64,000 nt of DNA, taken from positions 62,001 through 126,000 of the forward strand of contig NZ_JAGDZB010000002.1 of assembly GCF_049116215.1 (NCBI RefSeq). The letters are read 5' to 3'. This stretch comes from Shimia sp049116215 (GTDB lineage Bacteria; Pseudomonadota; Alphaproteobacteria; Rhodobacterales; Rhodobacteraceae). Below the pieces are notes generated by a model. That model saw nothing but the letters and a program-made list of their open reading frames with translations, was not told where the DNA came from and did no database searches. Position numbers and translations under genes: made by a program. This document shows, piece by piece, positions 50,046 to 58,878 of this stretch; positions within the stretch are counted from its first letter, which is position 1, and every line of letters starts with the position of its first letter.

Positions 50046-50075
50046 TTGACTCCCAATTTCTCTTGCCCCTATGGT
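50046..50075 (+). promoter_or_regulatory. Candidate housekeeping promoter of ihfA
   Basis: TTGACT (50046-50051) and TATGGT (50070-50075) are separated by 18 nt and end 31 nt before the ihfA ATG, so ihfA may be expressed apart from fabH. Confidence 0.5.
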
Positions 50076-50106
50076 TTTTGAAACGTGTACCGGCAGGGGG
50101 GACCAC

Positions 50107-50409
50107 ATGACTGACAAGACATTGACCCGGATGGATCTCAGCGAAGCAGTGTTTCGCGAAGTAGGCCTGTCCAGAAACGATTCTGCACAACTGGTCGAGA
50201 GCATTCTGACCCATATGTCCGATGCCTTGGTGCAAGGTGAGCAGGTCAAAATTTCCTCTTTTGGGACGTTCAGTGTACGGGACAAGGCAGCCCGCGTCGG
50301 TCGCAACCCGAAAACCGGCGAGGAGGTTCCGATCCAACCCCGCCGTGTCCTGACTTTCCGACCGTCGCATCTGATGAAAGATCGCGTCGCAGCCGGCAAC
50401 AAAAAATAA
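50107..50409 (+). CDS. ihfA: Integration host factor subunit alpha
   Basis: At 100 residues from the ATG at 50107, preceded by GGGGGG and AGGGGGGACC. The HU/IHF fold with the DNA-intercalating arm (ARVGRNPKTGEEVPIQPRRVLTFRPS) has the Pro that inserts into the minor groove, and SFGTFSVRDKAARVGRNPKTG is the family signature. It bends DNA in transcription, replication and recombination as a heterodimer with IHF-beta. Confidence 0.97.
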   Translation: MTDKTLTRMDLSEAVFREVGLSRNDSAQLVESILTHMSDALVQGEQVKISSFGTFSVRDKAARVGRNPKTGEEVPIQPRRVLTFRPSHLMKDRVAAGNKK

Positions 50410-50424
50410 GACGAGACAAACTCC

Positions 50425-51822
50425 ATGGCCAAATCGCGTGAGGCATTTCGCACTATTAGCGAAGTCGCTGACTGGCTTGACGTGCAAACGCATGTCCTGC
50501 GCTTTTGGGAAAGCAAGTTTTCACAGGTCAAACCTGTGAAACGTGCCGGTGGGCGGCGGTACTACCGCCCACAAGACATGGAGCTATTGGGCGGCCTCAA
50601 GAAACTTCTGCACGAAGACGGCATGCCGATCAAAGAGGCGCAGCAGCTGTTGCGGGAGAAAGGCGTCAAACACGTTTCTAGCCTGTCCCGCCCTGTAGAC
50701 GAGGAAGCCCAGCCAGTGGAAGCGGTTGCAGAAGATGTGACCGAAGACACAGGCCAGGAGCCAGTCGAGACACTGCTGGAAGAACCGCAAGCCGACATCC
50801 CTCAAGACGAACCCCCTAAAATTGAGGCTGAGCAAGACGAGCCTATAGAGGCCGGTGACGAAGACCTTGAGGACGCGCCAGAGGCCAACGCACCGCTTGA
50901 AGATGTCATCAATCAAGAGACCGTTGCCGTCCAGGAAGACACCGGAGAGGAGACGTCCGAAGAAACGCTTTACACGGCACCGGATGATCTCGAACCGGAT
51001 GTTGAGAGTTCCGTTGAAGGCGTCGAGGAAGACGACAACGCGGGCATTCCGGAGGATCTTCTGGTCAAAATCGAAGATGATGTGCCCGCAGCTCCGTCTG
51101 ATACAAACCCCCTACCCTCAGGTTTGACCAACCCCGCGCAAGTTCCGGAAGTAGACCAGGCAGAGCCCACCGCAGCGGCGGAATCGGAACAAGCCCCTAA
51201 GGTTGAAGCGGGGGCCGGCTCTGGTAGTTCTAAAGAGTTGCCGCCAATGGACGATCTTTTTGCCTCGCTGGACACTCCGGCGGCTCCCGCCCCGACCGAG
51301 GCTGCGGACGACACGTCGCCAGCGGTGTCCGATACGACAGAGGCCGCGCCGCTTGACGAGCTTACGTCCTCGGACCCAGCCGCCCCGGCGCCTATCCAGT
51401 CCCCGGAGGTTACCTCGGAACCGGAAACAAACGCACCGACTGCTGCCTTTGTGCCTGAGCCTATTGCCGAGGGCGACGACGGTGCGCCTCCGTCCACTTC
51501 AGCAATGAGCGACGCCTCGGATGTACCGTCCATCGACAGTGCGAACTCTGTAGAGGCGCCAACGACCAGCACTCAGTCCAGCCCTGAGGCCGCTGCGCCC
51601 GCGCCAACGCCGCCCCCACAAGCGCCTACAGAGACGGCCAATGAGCCTTCCGCCACATCTCCATCCAGCGCACCTGATTTGGAAACCCTCGTCGCCCGCG
51701 AAACCGCGCGAGACGACTTCTTGCTGATGCTGACCAAACCGGTGACCGTAGACCGCAAAGACGCCTCTCGCGCGGCCGATCTTCTGGCACGCCTTGAGGC
51801 GCTTCACAGCAAAGCTGGCTAA
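50425..51822 (+). CDS. MerR family regulator with a very long acidic, disordered tail
   Basis: The 465-residue protein has a MerR helix-turn-helix at 9-85 (FRTISEVADWLDVQTHVLRFWESKFSQVKPVKRAGGRRYYRPQDM). Residues about 88-425 are almost entirely Glu, Asp, Pro, Ala, Thr and Ser with no hydrophobic core, so they are disordered. The last ~40 residues form a conserved-looking module, LETLVARETARDDFLLMLTKPVTVDRKDASRAADLLARLEAL. It starts 15 nt after ihfA. In this genomic position alphaproteobacteria often carry a MerR gene, but its role is unknown. Confidence 0.9.
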   Translation: MAKSREAFRTISEVADWLDVQTHVLRFWESKFSQVKPVKRAGGRRYYRPQDMELLGGLKKLLHEDGMPIKEAQQLLREKGVKHVSSLSRPVDEEAQPVEAVAEDVTEDTGQEPVETLLEEPQADIPQDEPPKIEAEQDEPIEAGDEDLEDAPEANAPLEDVINQETVAVQEDTGEETSEETLYTAPDDLEPDVESSVEGVEEDDNAGIPEDLLVKIEDDVPAAPSDTNPLPSGLTNPAQVPEVDQAEPTAAAESEQAPKVEAGAGSGSSKELPPMDDLFASLDTPAAPAPTEAADDTSPAVSDTTEAAPLDELTSSDPAAPAPIQSPEVTSEPETNAPTAAFVPEPIAEGDDGAPPSTSAMSDASDVPSIDSANSVEAPTTSTQSSPEAAAPAPTPPPQAPTETANEPSATSPSSAPDLETLVARETARDDFLLMLTKPVTVDRKDASRAADLLARLEALHSKAG

Positions 51823-51895
51823 ATATCAGGGCGAGACAAAACTTGCATTTTAAGACTTGCTCCCGCCCGCAATTTCGTTATGAACAGCCCATCGT

Positions 51896-51972
51896 CGGGC
51901 TATGGCGCAGCCTGGTAGCGCGTCCGTCTGGGGGACGGAAGGTCGCAGGTTCGAGTCCTGCTAGCCCGACCA
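51896..51972 (+). tRNA. tRNA-Pro (GGG)
   Basis: The 77-nt cloverleaf closes by eye: acceptor CGGGCTA (51896-51902) with TAGCCCG (51962-51968), D stem GCGC/GCGC, anticodon stem TCCGT/ACGGA around the loop CTGGGGG with anticodon GGG, T stem GCAGG/CCTGC around TTCGAGT, and encoded CCA (51970-51972). It lies between the MerR and dcd genes. Confidence 0.97.
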
Positions 51973-52030
51973 ATCAAAACCGCCCGTGTGCCGCAAGGCC
52001 CGGGCGTTTTGTGTACCTGGAGACGACCCA

Positions 52031-53107
52031 ATGACCGGTGTTATTCCGAGCCAAACCATTGAAACCATGCTGGAAACCGGCGAAATATCGGTCACAGAGC
52101 CAGTGGCTGAGGGCCAGGTTCAACCGGCATCTCTTGATTTGCGCTTAGGAACCGTTGCTTATCGCGTGCGTGCGTCTTTCCTGGCGGGCAATGGGCGCAG
52201 CGTCCAAGATCGACTGTCCGAATTTGAAATGCACCGCATCGACCTGACCAACAGCGCCGTGTTGGAAAAAGGCTGTGTTTACGTCGTGCCGCTGATGGAA
52301 AGCCTCGCGCTGCCTGACGATGTGCAAGCGGTGGCCAACGCCAAAAGCTCCACAGGCCGTCTTGATCTGCTGACCCGCACCATCACCGATGGTGGCACTG
52401 AGTTTGACCGCATTGCACCGGGCTACTCTGGGCCGCTTTATGCCGAAATCTGTCCACGCAGTTTCTCTGTGCTTCTGCGCCCCGGCATGCGCCTCAACCA
52501 AATTCGCTTCCGCAAAGGCCAGAGCATTCTGACCGATGCCGATTTGACTGTGTTGCATGACCGAAGCCCGCTAGTGAACGGCGCCGCCGTGATCGACGAT
52601 GGATTGGGGTTCTCTGTCGATCTGAAGCCCTCTGAGGGCACTTTGGTTGGGTATCGAGCCAAACCACATACCGGCGTGATCGATCTGGACAATATTGGTC
52701 ACTACGATCCCGCGGATTATTGGGAAGAGCTGCACAGCTCCGACGGTCAAATCATTCTGGACCCAGGCGCGTTTTATATTCTCGTAAGCCGCGAAGCCGT
52801 GCACATTCCACCAGCCTACGCGGCAGAGATGGCGCCGTTTCTGGCCATGGTGGGTGAGTTCCGCGTGCATTACGCCGGTTTCTTTGATCCCGGGTTTGGC
52901 CATGACGCCGCTGGCGGCACAGGGTCACGCGGTGTTTTGGAAGTGCGCTGTCACGAAGCCCCCTTTGTGCTTGAACACGGTCAGGTGGTGGGTCGCCTGG
53001 TCTATGAGCGCATGGCTGAGGTACCAGAGCAGCTCTACGGCTCTGGCATCGCGTCAAATTATCAAGGTCAGGGCCTGAAGCTCAGCAAGCACTTCAAAGC
53101 CAGCTAA
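52031..53107 (+). CDS. dcd: 2'-deoxycytidine 5'-triphosphate deaminase, tandem-domain form
   Basis: At 358 residues, about twice E. coli Dcd. It deaminates dCTP to dUTP for dTMP synthesis. The first half (1-185) has NAKSSTGRLDLLTRTITDGG, IAPGYSGPLYAEICP with the catalytic Glu, and LRPGMRLNQIRF. The second half (195-358) repeats the fold: AGFFDPGFGHD, GVLEVRCHE and FVLEHGQVVGRLVYERM, ending in SNYQGQGLKLSKHF. Each half supplies one trimer-like unit. The ATG at 52031 is used; earlier frame overlaps the tRNA. Confidence 0.9.
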   Translation: MTGVIPSQTIETMLETGEISVTEPVAEGQVQPASLDLRLGTVAYRVRASFLAGNGRSVQDRLSEFEMHRIDLTNSAVLEKGCVYVVPLMESLALPDDVQAVANAKSSTGRLDLLTRTITDGGTEFDRIAPGYSGPLYAEICPRSFSVLLRPGMRLNQIRFRKGQSILTDADLTVLHDRSPLVNGAAVIDDGLGFSVDLKPSEGTLVGYRAKPHTGVIDLDNIGHYDPADYWEELHSSDGQIILDPGAFYILVSREAVHIPPAYAAEMAPFLAMVGEFRVHYAGFFDPGFGHDAAGGTGSRGVLEVRCHEAPFVLEHGQVVGRLVYERMAEVPEQLYGSGIASNYQGQGLKLSKHFKAS

Positions 53108-53113
53108 GAGGGC

Positions 53114-53344
53114 TTAGAAACGGCCAATCTTGCGGGTCACCCGCATGGCTTGCTTCGCCCGTTTTGCATCAAACTGAGGCGCAGCTTTAGGGGATTGCGG
53201 TTTGTCTCCCCAAGGCCCCGGCTCTGTTGGCGCCTTACCCTTATGCGCTTTGGAAGCGGCATTGATCCCCGCATTAATGCCGCCGTTGATCAGACGGCGC
53301 ATCACCATCCGGGTCACCATATTGATCAGTTGATTGGCATTCAT
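53114..53344 (-). CDS. Small basic hypothetical protein
   Basis: Seventy-six residues from the ATG at 53344 (GGAG about 8 nt upstream). MNANQLINMVTRMVMRRLINGGINAGINAASKA forms an amphipathic N-terminal helix with Arg residues, then a Pro/Lys/Gly-rich tail. No domain is recognised. It lies after scpB on the same strand, where other rhodobacters can have tatA; it does not look like TatA, which needs a full hydrophobic helix. Confidence 0.7.
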   Translation of the reverse strand: MNANQLINMVTRMVMRRLINGGINAGINAASKAHKGKAPTEPGPWGDKPQSPKAAPQFDAKRAKQAMRVTRKIGRF

Positions 53345-53429
53345 AGGAGTCACTCCACCCGTTGTCTTGATCATAATCTAAGCATCAAATGCGCCAATAA
53401 TAGGGCTTCAGACCATTTTTGGCGCAGCC

Positions 53430-54134
53430 TTAATCCTCAAACATCTCGGACTGGCCTTCGTCGATGACCATTCCATCATCGTCTTCAACCGAATTCACGC
53501 CCAAAGGAATTGTGCCAGGCGGCGGGCGGTTTTCCAGAAGTCCCGCTGCCCGCAGTTCTTTTAGGCCGGGCAAGTCGCGCGGGCTGGAGAGGCCAAAGTG
53601 ATCCAGAAACTGCGGCGTGACCACAAAGGTCACTGGACGCCCAGGCGTCATCTTGCGCCGCCCAAACCGGATCCACTCCATCTCGAGCAGCTGATCCACC
53701 GTGCCACGGCTCACACTCACCCCACGGACCTCTTCAATTTCTGCGCGTGTCACCGGCTGATGGTACGCGATGATGGCCAAGGTCTCGACAGCCGCGCGGG
53801 ACAGTTTACGTGTCTCTACGGTCTCTTTTTGCATGAGAAACCCAAGGTCCGGTGCTGTGCGCATCGCCCAGGCATCACCAACCTTGACCACCTGCACACC
53901 CCGTCCCTCATAGCGTTTGCGCAAGTGCACCAAGGCCTCCGCCGCGTCACAGCCATGCGGCATGCGGTTGTTCATTTCCTTGACGCTCACTGGCTCCGCA
54001 CTAGCAAACAGGATGGCCTCGCACATGCGCTCTTGCTCCGCAATCGGCGGCGCCTCAAACAGGCTTTCCTCCTGCTGCGGCGCGCTCTGCGCATCCCCCG
54101 CACCGGGCTCCGACATATTGATATCGTCACTCAT
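53430..54134 (-). CDS. scpB: Segregation and condensation protein B
   Basis: At 234 residues from the ATG at 54134, within the overlap with scpA. The two winged-helix units are recognisable: EQERMCEAILFASAEPVSVKEM (about 31-52) and SRAAVETLAIIAYHQPVTRAEIEEVRGVSVSRGTVDQLLEMEWI (about 110-155). An acidic tail follows (DDDGMVIDEGQSEMFED). ScpB binds ScpA to form the kleisin complex with SMC for chromosome compaction. Its 8-nt overlap with scpA implies coupling. Confidence 0.95.
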   Translation of the reverse strand: MSDDINMSEPGAGDAQSAPQQEESLFEAPPIAEQERMCEAILFASAEPVSVKEMNNRMPHGCDAAEALVHLRKRYEGRGVQVVKVGDAWAMRTAPDLGFLMQKETVETRKLSRAAVETLAIIAYHQPVTRAEIEEVRGVSVSRGTVDQLLEMEWIRFGRRKMTPGRPVTFVVTPQFLDHFGLSSPRDLPGLKELRAAGLLENRPPPGTIPLGVNSVEDDDGMVIDEGQSEMFED

Positions 54135-54951
54135 CCCTGCCGTCTCTCTTTCGTACTTCAATCGGCGCAAAGGTCTCGCTTTGACGGATAAACACTTTGC
54201 CTTCCTTGGCCAGCTCCAGTGACGCCGCAAAGGTTGCTGCGGTGGCCGAACGCCGTTTCTTAGGATCATTTTCCCAGCCAACAGGCAAATAACTCAGAAT
54301 ATCGGTCCACGCTCCGGCATATCCAATCAGACCGCGCATACGCTCCAAGGCCTCTTCCATGGTGAACACGGACTCGCGATCCAGAATAAACGGGCGGAAC
54401 TCATCGCGGGTGCGCAATCGCGCGTACCCTTGCATCAAATCCATCAGGGTTGCTGTGAAGGTCACTTTCCGCACACGCTCCACGGTTTCCGGCACACCGC
54501 GCGCGAAGAAATCACGCCCTAGCCGATCCCGCGCCATCAGCTTCGCCGCCGAATCGCGCATTGCTTGCAGCCGTTCCAATTGGAACGCCAAATGCGCCGC
54601 AAGCTCCTCCCCCGACGGACCTTCTTCGGTTGGATCAGGCGGTAAGAGCAGGCGTGACTTCAAAAACGCCAACCACGCCGCCATCACCAGATAGTCCGCC
54701 GCAAGTTCCAGCCGGAGCCGTTTGGCGCGTTCCACAAAATCCAGATACTGCTTGGCCAGTTCCAGAACCGAGATCTTGCGCAGGTCCACTTTCTGCGTGC
54801 GTGACAGCGTGAGCAGCAGGTCAAGCGGCCCCTCAAACCCGTCCACATCCACAATCAGAGCTTCCGCTGCCATGCGTTCGGCAACAGATATCTCCTCCTG
54901 TTCGTCCTCAAAGGACATCTGGAGAGTTTTGTTTAGGTCAGTCTCGGCCAT
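54127..54951 (-). CDS. scpA: Segregation and condensation protein A (kleisin)
   Basis: At 274 residues from the ATG at 54951. The N-terminal SMC-binding helix region includes DGFEGPLDLLLTLSRTQKVDLRKISVLELAKQYLDFVERA, with LAADYLVMAAWLAFLKSRLLLP next; both are typical of ScpA. The C-terminus (about 225-270) is the winged helix that binds the SMC head. It is 23 nt after nagZ and overlaps scpB. It bridges the SMC heads in the cytosol. Confidence 0.95.
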   Translation of the reverse strand: MAETDLNKTLQMSFEDEQEEISVAERMAAEALIVDVDGFEGPLDLLLTLSRTQKVDLRKISVLELAKQYLDFVERAKRLRLELAADYLVMAAWLAFLKSRLLLPPDPTEEGPSGEELAAHLAFQLERLQAMRDSAAKLMARDRLGRDFFARGVPETVERVRKVTFTATLMDLMQGYARLRTRDEFRPFILDRESVFTMEEALERMRGLIGYAGAWTDILSYLPVGWENDPKKRRSATAATFAASLELAKEGKVFIRQSETFAPIEVRKRDGRDE

Positions 54952-54974
54952 GCCCCTGCCCGTCAAGCGCCGCT

Positions 54975-55958
54975 TCAGAACGCTTTAAGTTCCTCGGCAA
55001 GCGCTTCAATGTCAACAGGCACGGGTTGGCGCCGGGCGGCCAGCACCGCTTCGGCCCGACGCTGTCCCGCCTCAGACATTTCACCGATTGACGCTGCAAC
55101 CGACTGACGCTCTGCCAGTGTGCCGTTGCAATGCAGAACCGCATCACATCCTGCAGAAATCGCCGCCACAGCACGCTGATCGACAGTGCCACTCAGCGCT
55201 TTCATGTCGATGTCATCCGTCATGATCAGCCCATCAAAGCCAATCTCATCGCGCATAAACTGCATCATCTTCGCAGAGGTGGTCGCCGGCGCATCGTCCA
55301 TGTCTTCAAAGACAATATGGGCCGTCATGCCCATTGGCAGATCATTCAGTGCTTTGAACGGTGCAAAGTCGCCTTCCAACTGCGCTTTTGGCACAGGGAC
55401 ACGCGGCAGGTCCTTGTGGCTGTCCACAACAGCCAGCCCATGCCCTGGCATGTGCTTTATGACGGGATAGACGCCGCCATCCCACAAACCGTCGGCTACC
55501 GCGCGGCCAATCTCAATGATCTGCTGTGGATCCTCGCCGTAACACCGGTTGCGCAAAAACAGATGGGTATCGGGCCGCGCCACATCCACCATGGGCGCAC
55601 AATCCGCATCAATACCCAGCACCAACAACTCATGTGCGATGATGCGATAGCGCAGATACATCGCCCGCGCTGCATTTCGACCAGCCTTTTGGACCTCTTC
55701 CAAAGGCGGCAACCATTCAGAGGCCAAGGGCGCACGAATGCGCTGTACGCGGCCGCCCTCCTGATCGATCAGGATCGGCGCATGGTGATCCACACAAGCG
55801 CGCAGCTCTTCACAGAGCGCGCGGATTTGATCTGCGGTGTCAATATTGCGCGCAAATAGGATAAAGCCAAACGGCTGCACCTCTCGAAAGAACGTCTTTT
55901 CCGCAGCTGTCAGGCGCAAGCCATCACAGCCAAAAATCGCGGCGCAAAAGCGGCTCAT
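54975..55958 (-). CDS. nagZ: Beta-N-acetylhexosaminidase (glycoside hydrolase family 3)
   Basis: At 327 residues from the ATG at 55958, overlapping the SPOR gene stop (ATGA). It cleaves GlcNAc from anhydro-muropeptides in the cytosol. Family marks are LIDQEGGRVQRIRAPLA (acid/base region), KHMPGHGLAVVDSHKDLP with the catalytic His, and MTDDIDMKAL with the nucleophile Asp. Together with anmK it gives a full recycling step for cell-wall fragments. It is in the dgt-argS-SPOR-nagZ-scpAB operon. Confidence 0.95.
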   Translation of the reverse strand: MSRFCAAIFGCDGLRLTAAEKTFFREVQPFGFILFARNIDTADQIRALCEELRACVDHHAPILIDQEGGRVQRIRAPLASEWLPPLEEVQKAGRNAARAMYLRYRIIAHELLVLGIDADCAPMVDVARPDTHLFLRNRCYGEDPQQIIEIGRAVADGLWDGGVYPVIKHMPGHGLAVVDSHKDLPRVPVPKAQLEGDFAPFKALNDLPMGMTAHIVFEDMDDAPATTSAKMMQFMRDEIGFDGLIMTDDIDMKALSGTVDQRAVAAISAGCDAVLHCNGTLAERQSVAASIGEMSEAGQRRAEAVLAARRQPVPVDIEALAEELKAF

Positions 55959-56974
55959 CGGGTGGTGACCGGAATACAATCGGCGTTTTCAGCCTTCAGC
56001 GCAGAGCACATCCGGCGCGCGTCACTCACGGTGTCAAAGCCCATCGCGCGCAAGCGATAAAACACCCGCCCGCCGCTGCTCGCCTTTTCAATCACCCGCG
56101 ACTTGTCGCCAAGATAGGTGTCAAACCGTTGTTGCAACTTGTCCCATTCCGCCCGCGCAATCTCCGGGCTGGCATACGCGCCCAATTGCACCAGACGGGT
56201 GCCTGCGGGAATGGTTTCTGCATCTACTTCTTTTAGGGCGCCCTGCACCGCCGCATCAATTGAGGCAACCTGCGTGCCTAGCGCCTTTGAGGATAGATTG
56301 GCGGGACGCAAAACCGGACGCAGCGAGCGCTTCAACCCACCTGTGATCTCGGGCTTGGCTGCAGGTTCCAGATCAGCGGAAACCTCCGGCTCCTTCAAAG
56401 CCACCTGAATGGGTTGGACCTCATCGAGCTCAATTGTCTCCAAAGGTGTTGCCCCTGCGGACAGCTGGTCAGCCAATTCTTCCACCGACAGCGGCGTGCT
56501 CACATCCAGCGGGGCTGGCGCAACGATGCGCTCAATTTGCGCGCGTGCGACCACCTCGGTTAATTTTTCCGTTTCAACGAGACTTGGCACCGCAGAGCGT
56601 TCCTGGGCCGGCTGCACCACAACTGGCGCATTCTCAACCCGATCTCGATCTGTCAAAGAAATGGGCGGCGGCGCAACAATCACCTGCTCCGCAGGGCCAG
56701 CTGCGCTGCCATCGGCAGCCACCTGATTGACCATCAGCCCTTGGTGGCCTGCCTGACGTCCGCCGGGGTCTTCCGGCTGAATGCGCATTGGCCCTTCCAA
56801 GGCGCGCACCACCGGTACACCACTCACGTCGAGCGAAAGAATTTGGACACCCCAAACACCGGTGCCAACCACCAGTGCTAGAGATACAAACATTCCCGCG
56901 CGATTCACCAGAAGTGCCGCGTTGGAAGATTCGCCTTTGGGAACGCCGTGCGCGCCCATCGGAATTTCTGCCAT
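55955..56974 (-). CDS. SPOR domain-containing membrane protein
   Basis: The 339-residue protein has a short cytosolic N-terminus, one transmembrane helix at about 27-47 (GMFVSLALVVGTGVWGVQIL), a long Pro/Val/Glu-rich periplasmic linker and a C-terminal SPOR domain (about 262-337, GTRLVQLGAYASPEIARAEWDKLQQRF and RVFYRLRAMGF). SPOR domains bind denuded glycan strands at the division septum. It may link septal cell-wall hydrolysis to nagZ action, which starts on its stop codon. Start ATG at 56974. Confidence 0.92.
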   Translation of the reverse strand: MAEIPMGAHGVPKGESSNAALLVNRAGMFVSLALVVGTGVWGVQILSLDVSGVPVVRALEGPMRIQPEDPGGRQAGHQGLMVNQVAADGSAAGPAEQVIVAPPPISLTDRDRVENAPVVVQPAQERSAVPSLVETEKLTEVVARAQIERIVAPAPLDVSTPLSVEELADQLSAGATPLETIELDEVQPIQVALKEPEVSADLEPAAKPEITGGLKRSLRPVLRPANLSSKALGTQVASIDAAVQGALKEVDAETIPAGTRLVQLGAYASPEIARAEWDKLQQRFDTYLGDKSRVIEKASSGGRVFYRLRAMGFDTVSDARRMCSALKAENADCIPVTTR

Positions 56975-57063
56975 TTTTGCCTCACTGCCCGTCCGCGTTA
57001 CCGCGTTGTACGGTGTCGCCGGGGTCGTCTTGCCTAGTCCTCAACCCCGACGAACGTGCAGCT

Positions 57064-58809
57064 TTAGCGCATCTCTTGCGCCGGAGTTACGCCCAGAATA
57101 CCAAGACCTGCGGAAATAACAACGGCCACTGCACGTGCGAGTGCAATTTTCGCCTGTGATGTATCTGCGTCACCCTCTTGCACAAACCGCAACGAGGTAT
57201 CCTCATTGCCTTTGTAGTAAAGCGCGTGCAGCTCCCCTGCGAGTTCATAGAGATAGAAGGCAATCCGGTGCGGCTCGTTGGTGCGGCCCGCAATTTCTAC
57301 CAAACGCGGCCATTCCGCCAATTTCTTGGCCACTGTGATTTCCGCCGCGTGGTCAAGCTTACCAAGGTCTGCTGCTGCCAAAGTAGCGTCACCTGCAGTG
57401 ATCCCAGCCGCCTCGGCGTTGCGGATCACCGAACACACCCGTGCATGCGCATACTGCACATAGAACACAGGGTTGTCTTTGGACTGCTCCAGAACCTTGT
57501 CAAAATCAAAGTCCAGCGGCGCGTCGTTTTTGCGGGTCAACATCACAAAGCGAGTCACATCCGGCCCCACCTGGTCCACCACATCGCGCAGAGTCACAAA
57601 GGTCCCTGCCCGCTTGGACATCTTGAACGGCTCACCGTTTTTGAACAGTTTCACCAGTTGGGTCAGCTTGATGTCCAATGGCACCTTGCCATCTGACAGC
57701 GCCGAAACCGCCGCCTTCATGCGCTTGACGTAACCGCCGTGGTCCGCACCAAAGACATCGATCAGCATGTCAAAGCCGCGATCAACTTTGTCATAGTGAT
57801 AAGCAATGTCAGGCGCAAAGTAGGTCCAGGCCCCATCGGATTTCTTCACCGGACGATCAACGTCGTCACCATGTTCGGTGGACTTGAACAACGTCTGCTC
57901 GCGGGGCTCCCAATCTTCCGGCTTCTTGCCTTTTGGAGGCTCCAGCACACCTTCATAGATCAGGCCCTTTTCTTCCAATTCCGAAATCGCCGCTTCAATC
58001 CGGCCGGTGCCGTACAGGGACTTTTCAGAATAGAACTTGTCCATCACCACGCCCAACGCCTTCAGGTCAGCCCGGATCAGTTCCATCATCGCATCGGTTG
58101 CGAAGACGCGAACATCCTGTAGCCAAACGTCTTCGGACTTATCGAGGTAGGCGTCGCCAACCTTGTCCTTCAACGCCTTGCCGGTCTCGATCAGATAGTC
58201 GCCGGGATAGGTGCCTTCCGGGAAAGCAACCTCTTGGCCATGTGCCTCAAGATAGCGCAGGTACACAGACCGCGCCAAGACGTCGACCTGACCACCGCCA
58301 TCGTTGATGTAGTACTCACGGGTCACATCAAAGCCGACAAAATCCAGCAGAGACGCCAGCGCATCGCCAAAAACTGCACCCCGGGTGTGACCCACGTGCA
58401 GAGGGCCAGTTGGGTTGGCAGAGACATACTCCACATTGACCTTTTTGTCTTCACCCATGATGGAGCGGCCAAAGTTTTGGCCACCTTCCAGCGCAGCTTT
58501 CACCACGCCTTGCCACAGAACCGGAGCCAACCGCAGGTTCAAAAACCCTGGACCAGCCACCTCGGCCACCTCAACGCGTACGTCTTCCGCCAGCTTACCG
58601 GCTAGCACTTCGGCAATGTCACGCGGCTTCATCTTGGCAGGTTTCGCCAGCACCATCGCGGCGTTGGTCGCCATATCGCCATGCAGCGCATCGCGTGGGG
58701 GCTCTACCGCCACGTTTTTGAAGTCCAGTCCCTCAGGCAGTTTGCCTTCGGCTTGCATCGCTTCCAACGCGTCAATCACCAGCGCGCGGATCTCGGAAAA
58801 CAGGTTCAT
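57064..58809 (-). CDS. argS: Arginyl-tRNA synthetase
   Basis: At 581 residues it is of normal length. Class I motifs are HVGHTRGAVFGDALA (HIGH-like, following the NVEYVSANPTGPL block) and MSKRAGTFVTLRD (KMSKS-like), with the C-terminal DALR anticodon-binding domain (about 460-581, VQYAHARVCSV). It charges tRNA-Arg. AGGA precedes the ATG. It lies between dgt and the SPOR gene; the intergenic gap on each side is under 90 nt. Confidence 0.97.
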   Translation of the reverse strand: MNLFSEIRALVIDALEAMQAEGKLPEGLDFKNVAVEPPRDALHGDMATNAAMVLAKPAKMKPRDIAEVLAGKLAEDVRVEVAEVAGPGFLNLRLAPVLWQGVVKAALEGGQNFGRSIMGEDKKVNVEYVSANPTGPLHVGHTRGAVFGDALASLLDFVGFDVTREYYINDGGGQVDVLARSVYLRYLEAHGQEVAFPEGTYPGDYLIETGKALKDKVGDAYLDKSEDVWLQDVRVFATDAMMELIRADLKALGVVMDKFYSEKSLYGTGRIEAAISELEEKGLIYEGVLEPPKGKKPEDWEPREQTLFKSTEHGDDVDRPVKKSDGAWTYFAPDIAYHYDKVDRGFDMLIDVFGADHGGYVKRMKAAVSALSDGKVPLDIKLTQLVKLFKNGEPFKMSKRAGTFVTLRDVVDQVGPDVTRFVMLTRKNDAPLDFDFDKVLEQSKDNPVFYVQYAHARVCSVIRNAEAAGITAGDATLAAADLGKLDHAAEITVAKKLAEWPRLVEIAGRTNEPHRIAFYLYELAGELHALYYKGNEDTSLRFVQEGDADTSQAKIALARAVAVVISAGLGILGVTPAQEMR

Positions 58810-58878
58810 CAGACCGTCCTATCAATGTGTCTTTGGTCTTTTCGGATTTGGCGTGGTTTATCACCCCAATCCGTCACG

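Noticed and set aside
53114..53344. TatA, expected after scpB in some relatives
   Set aside because: The protein has an amphipathic Arg-containing helix and no uninterrupted transmembrane segment or TatA FG hinge.
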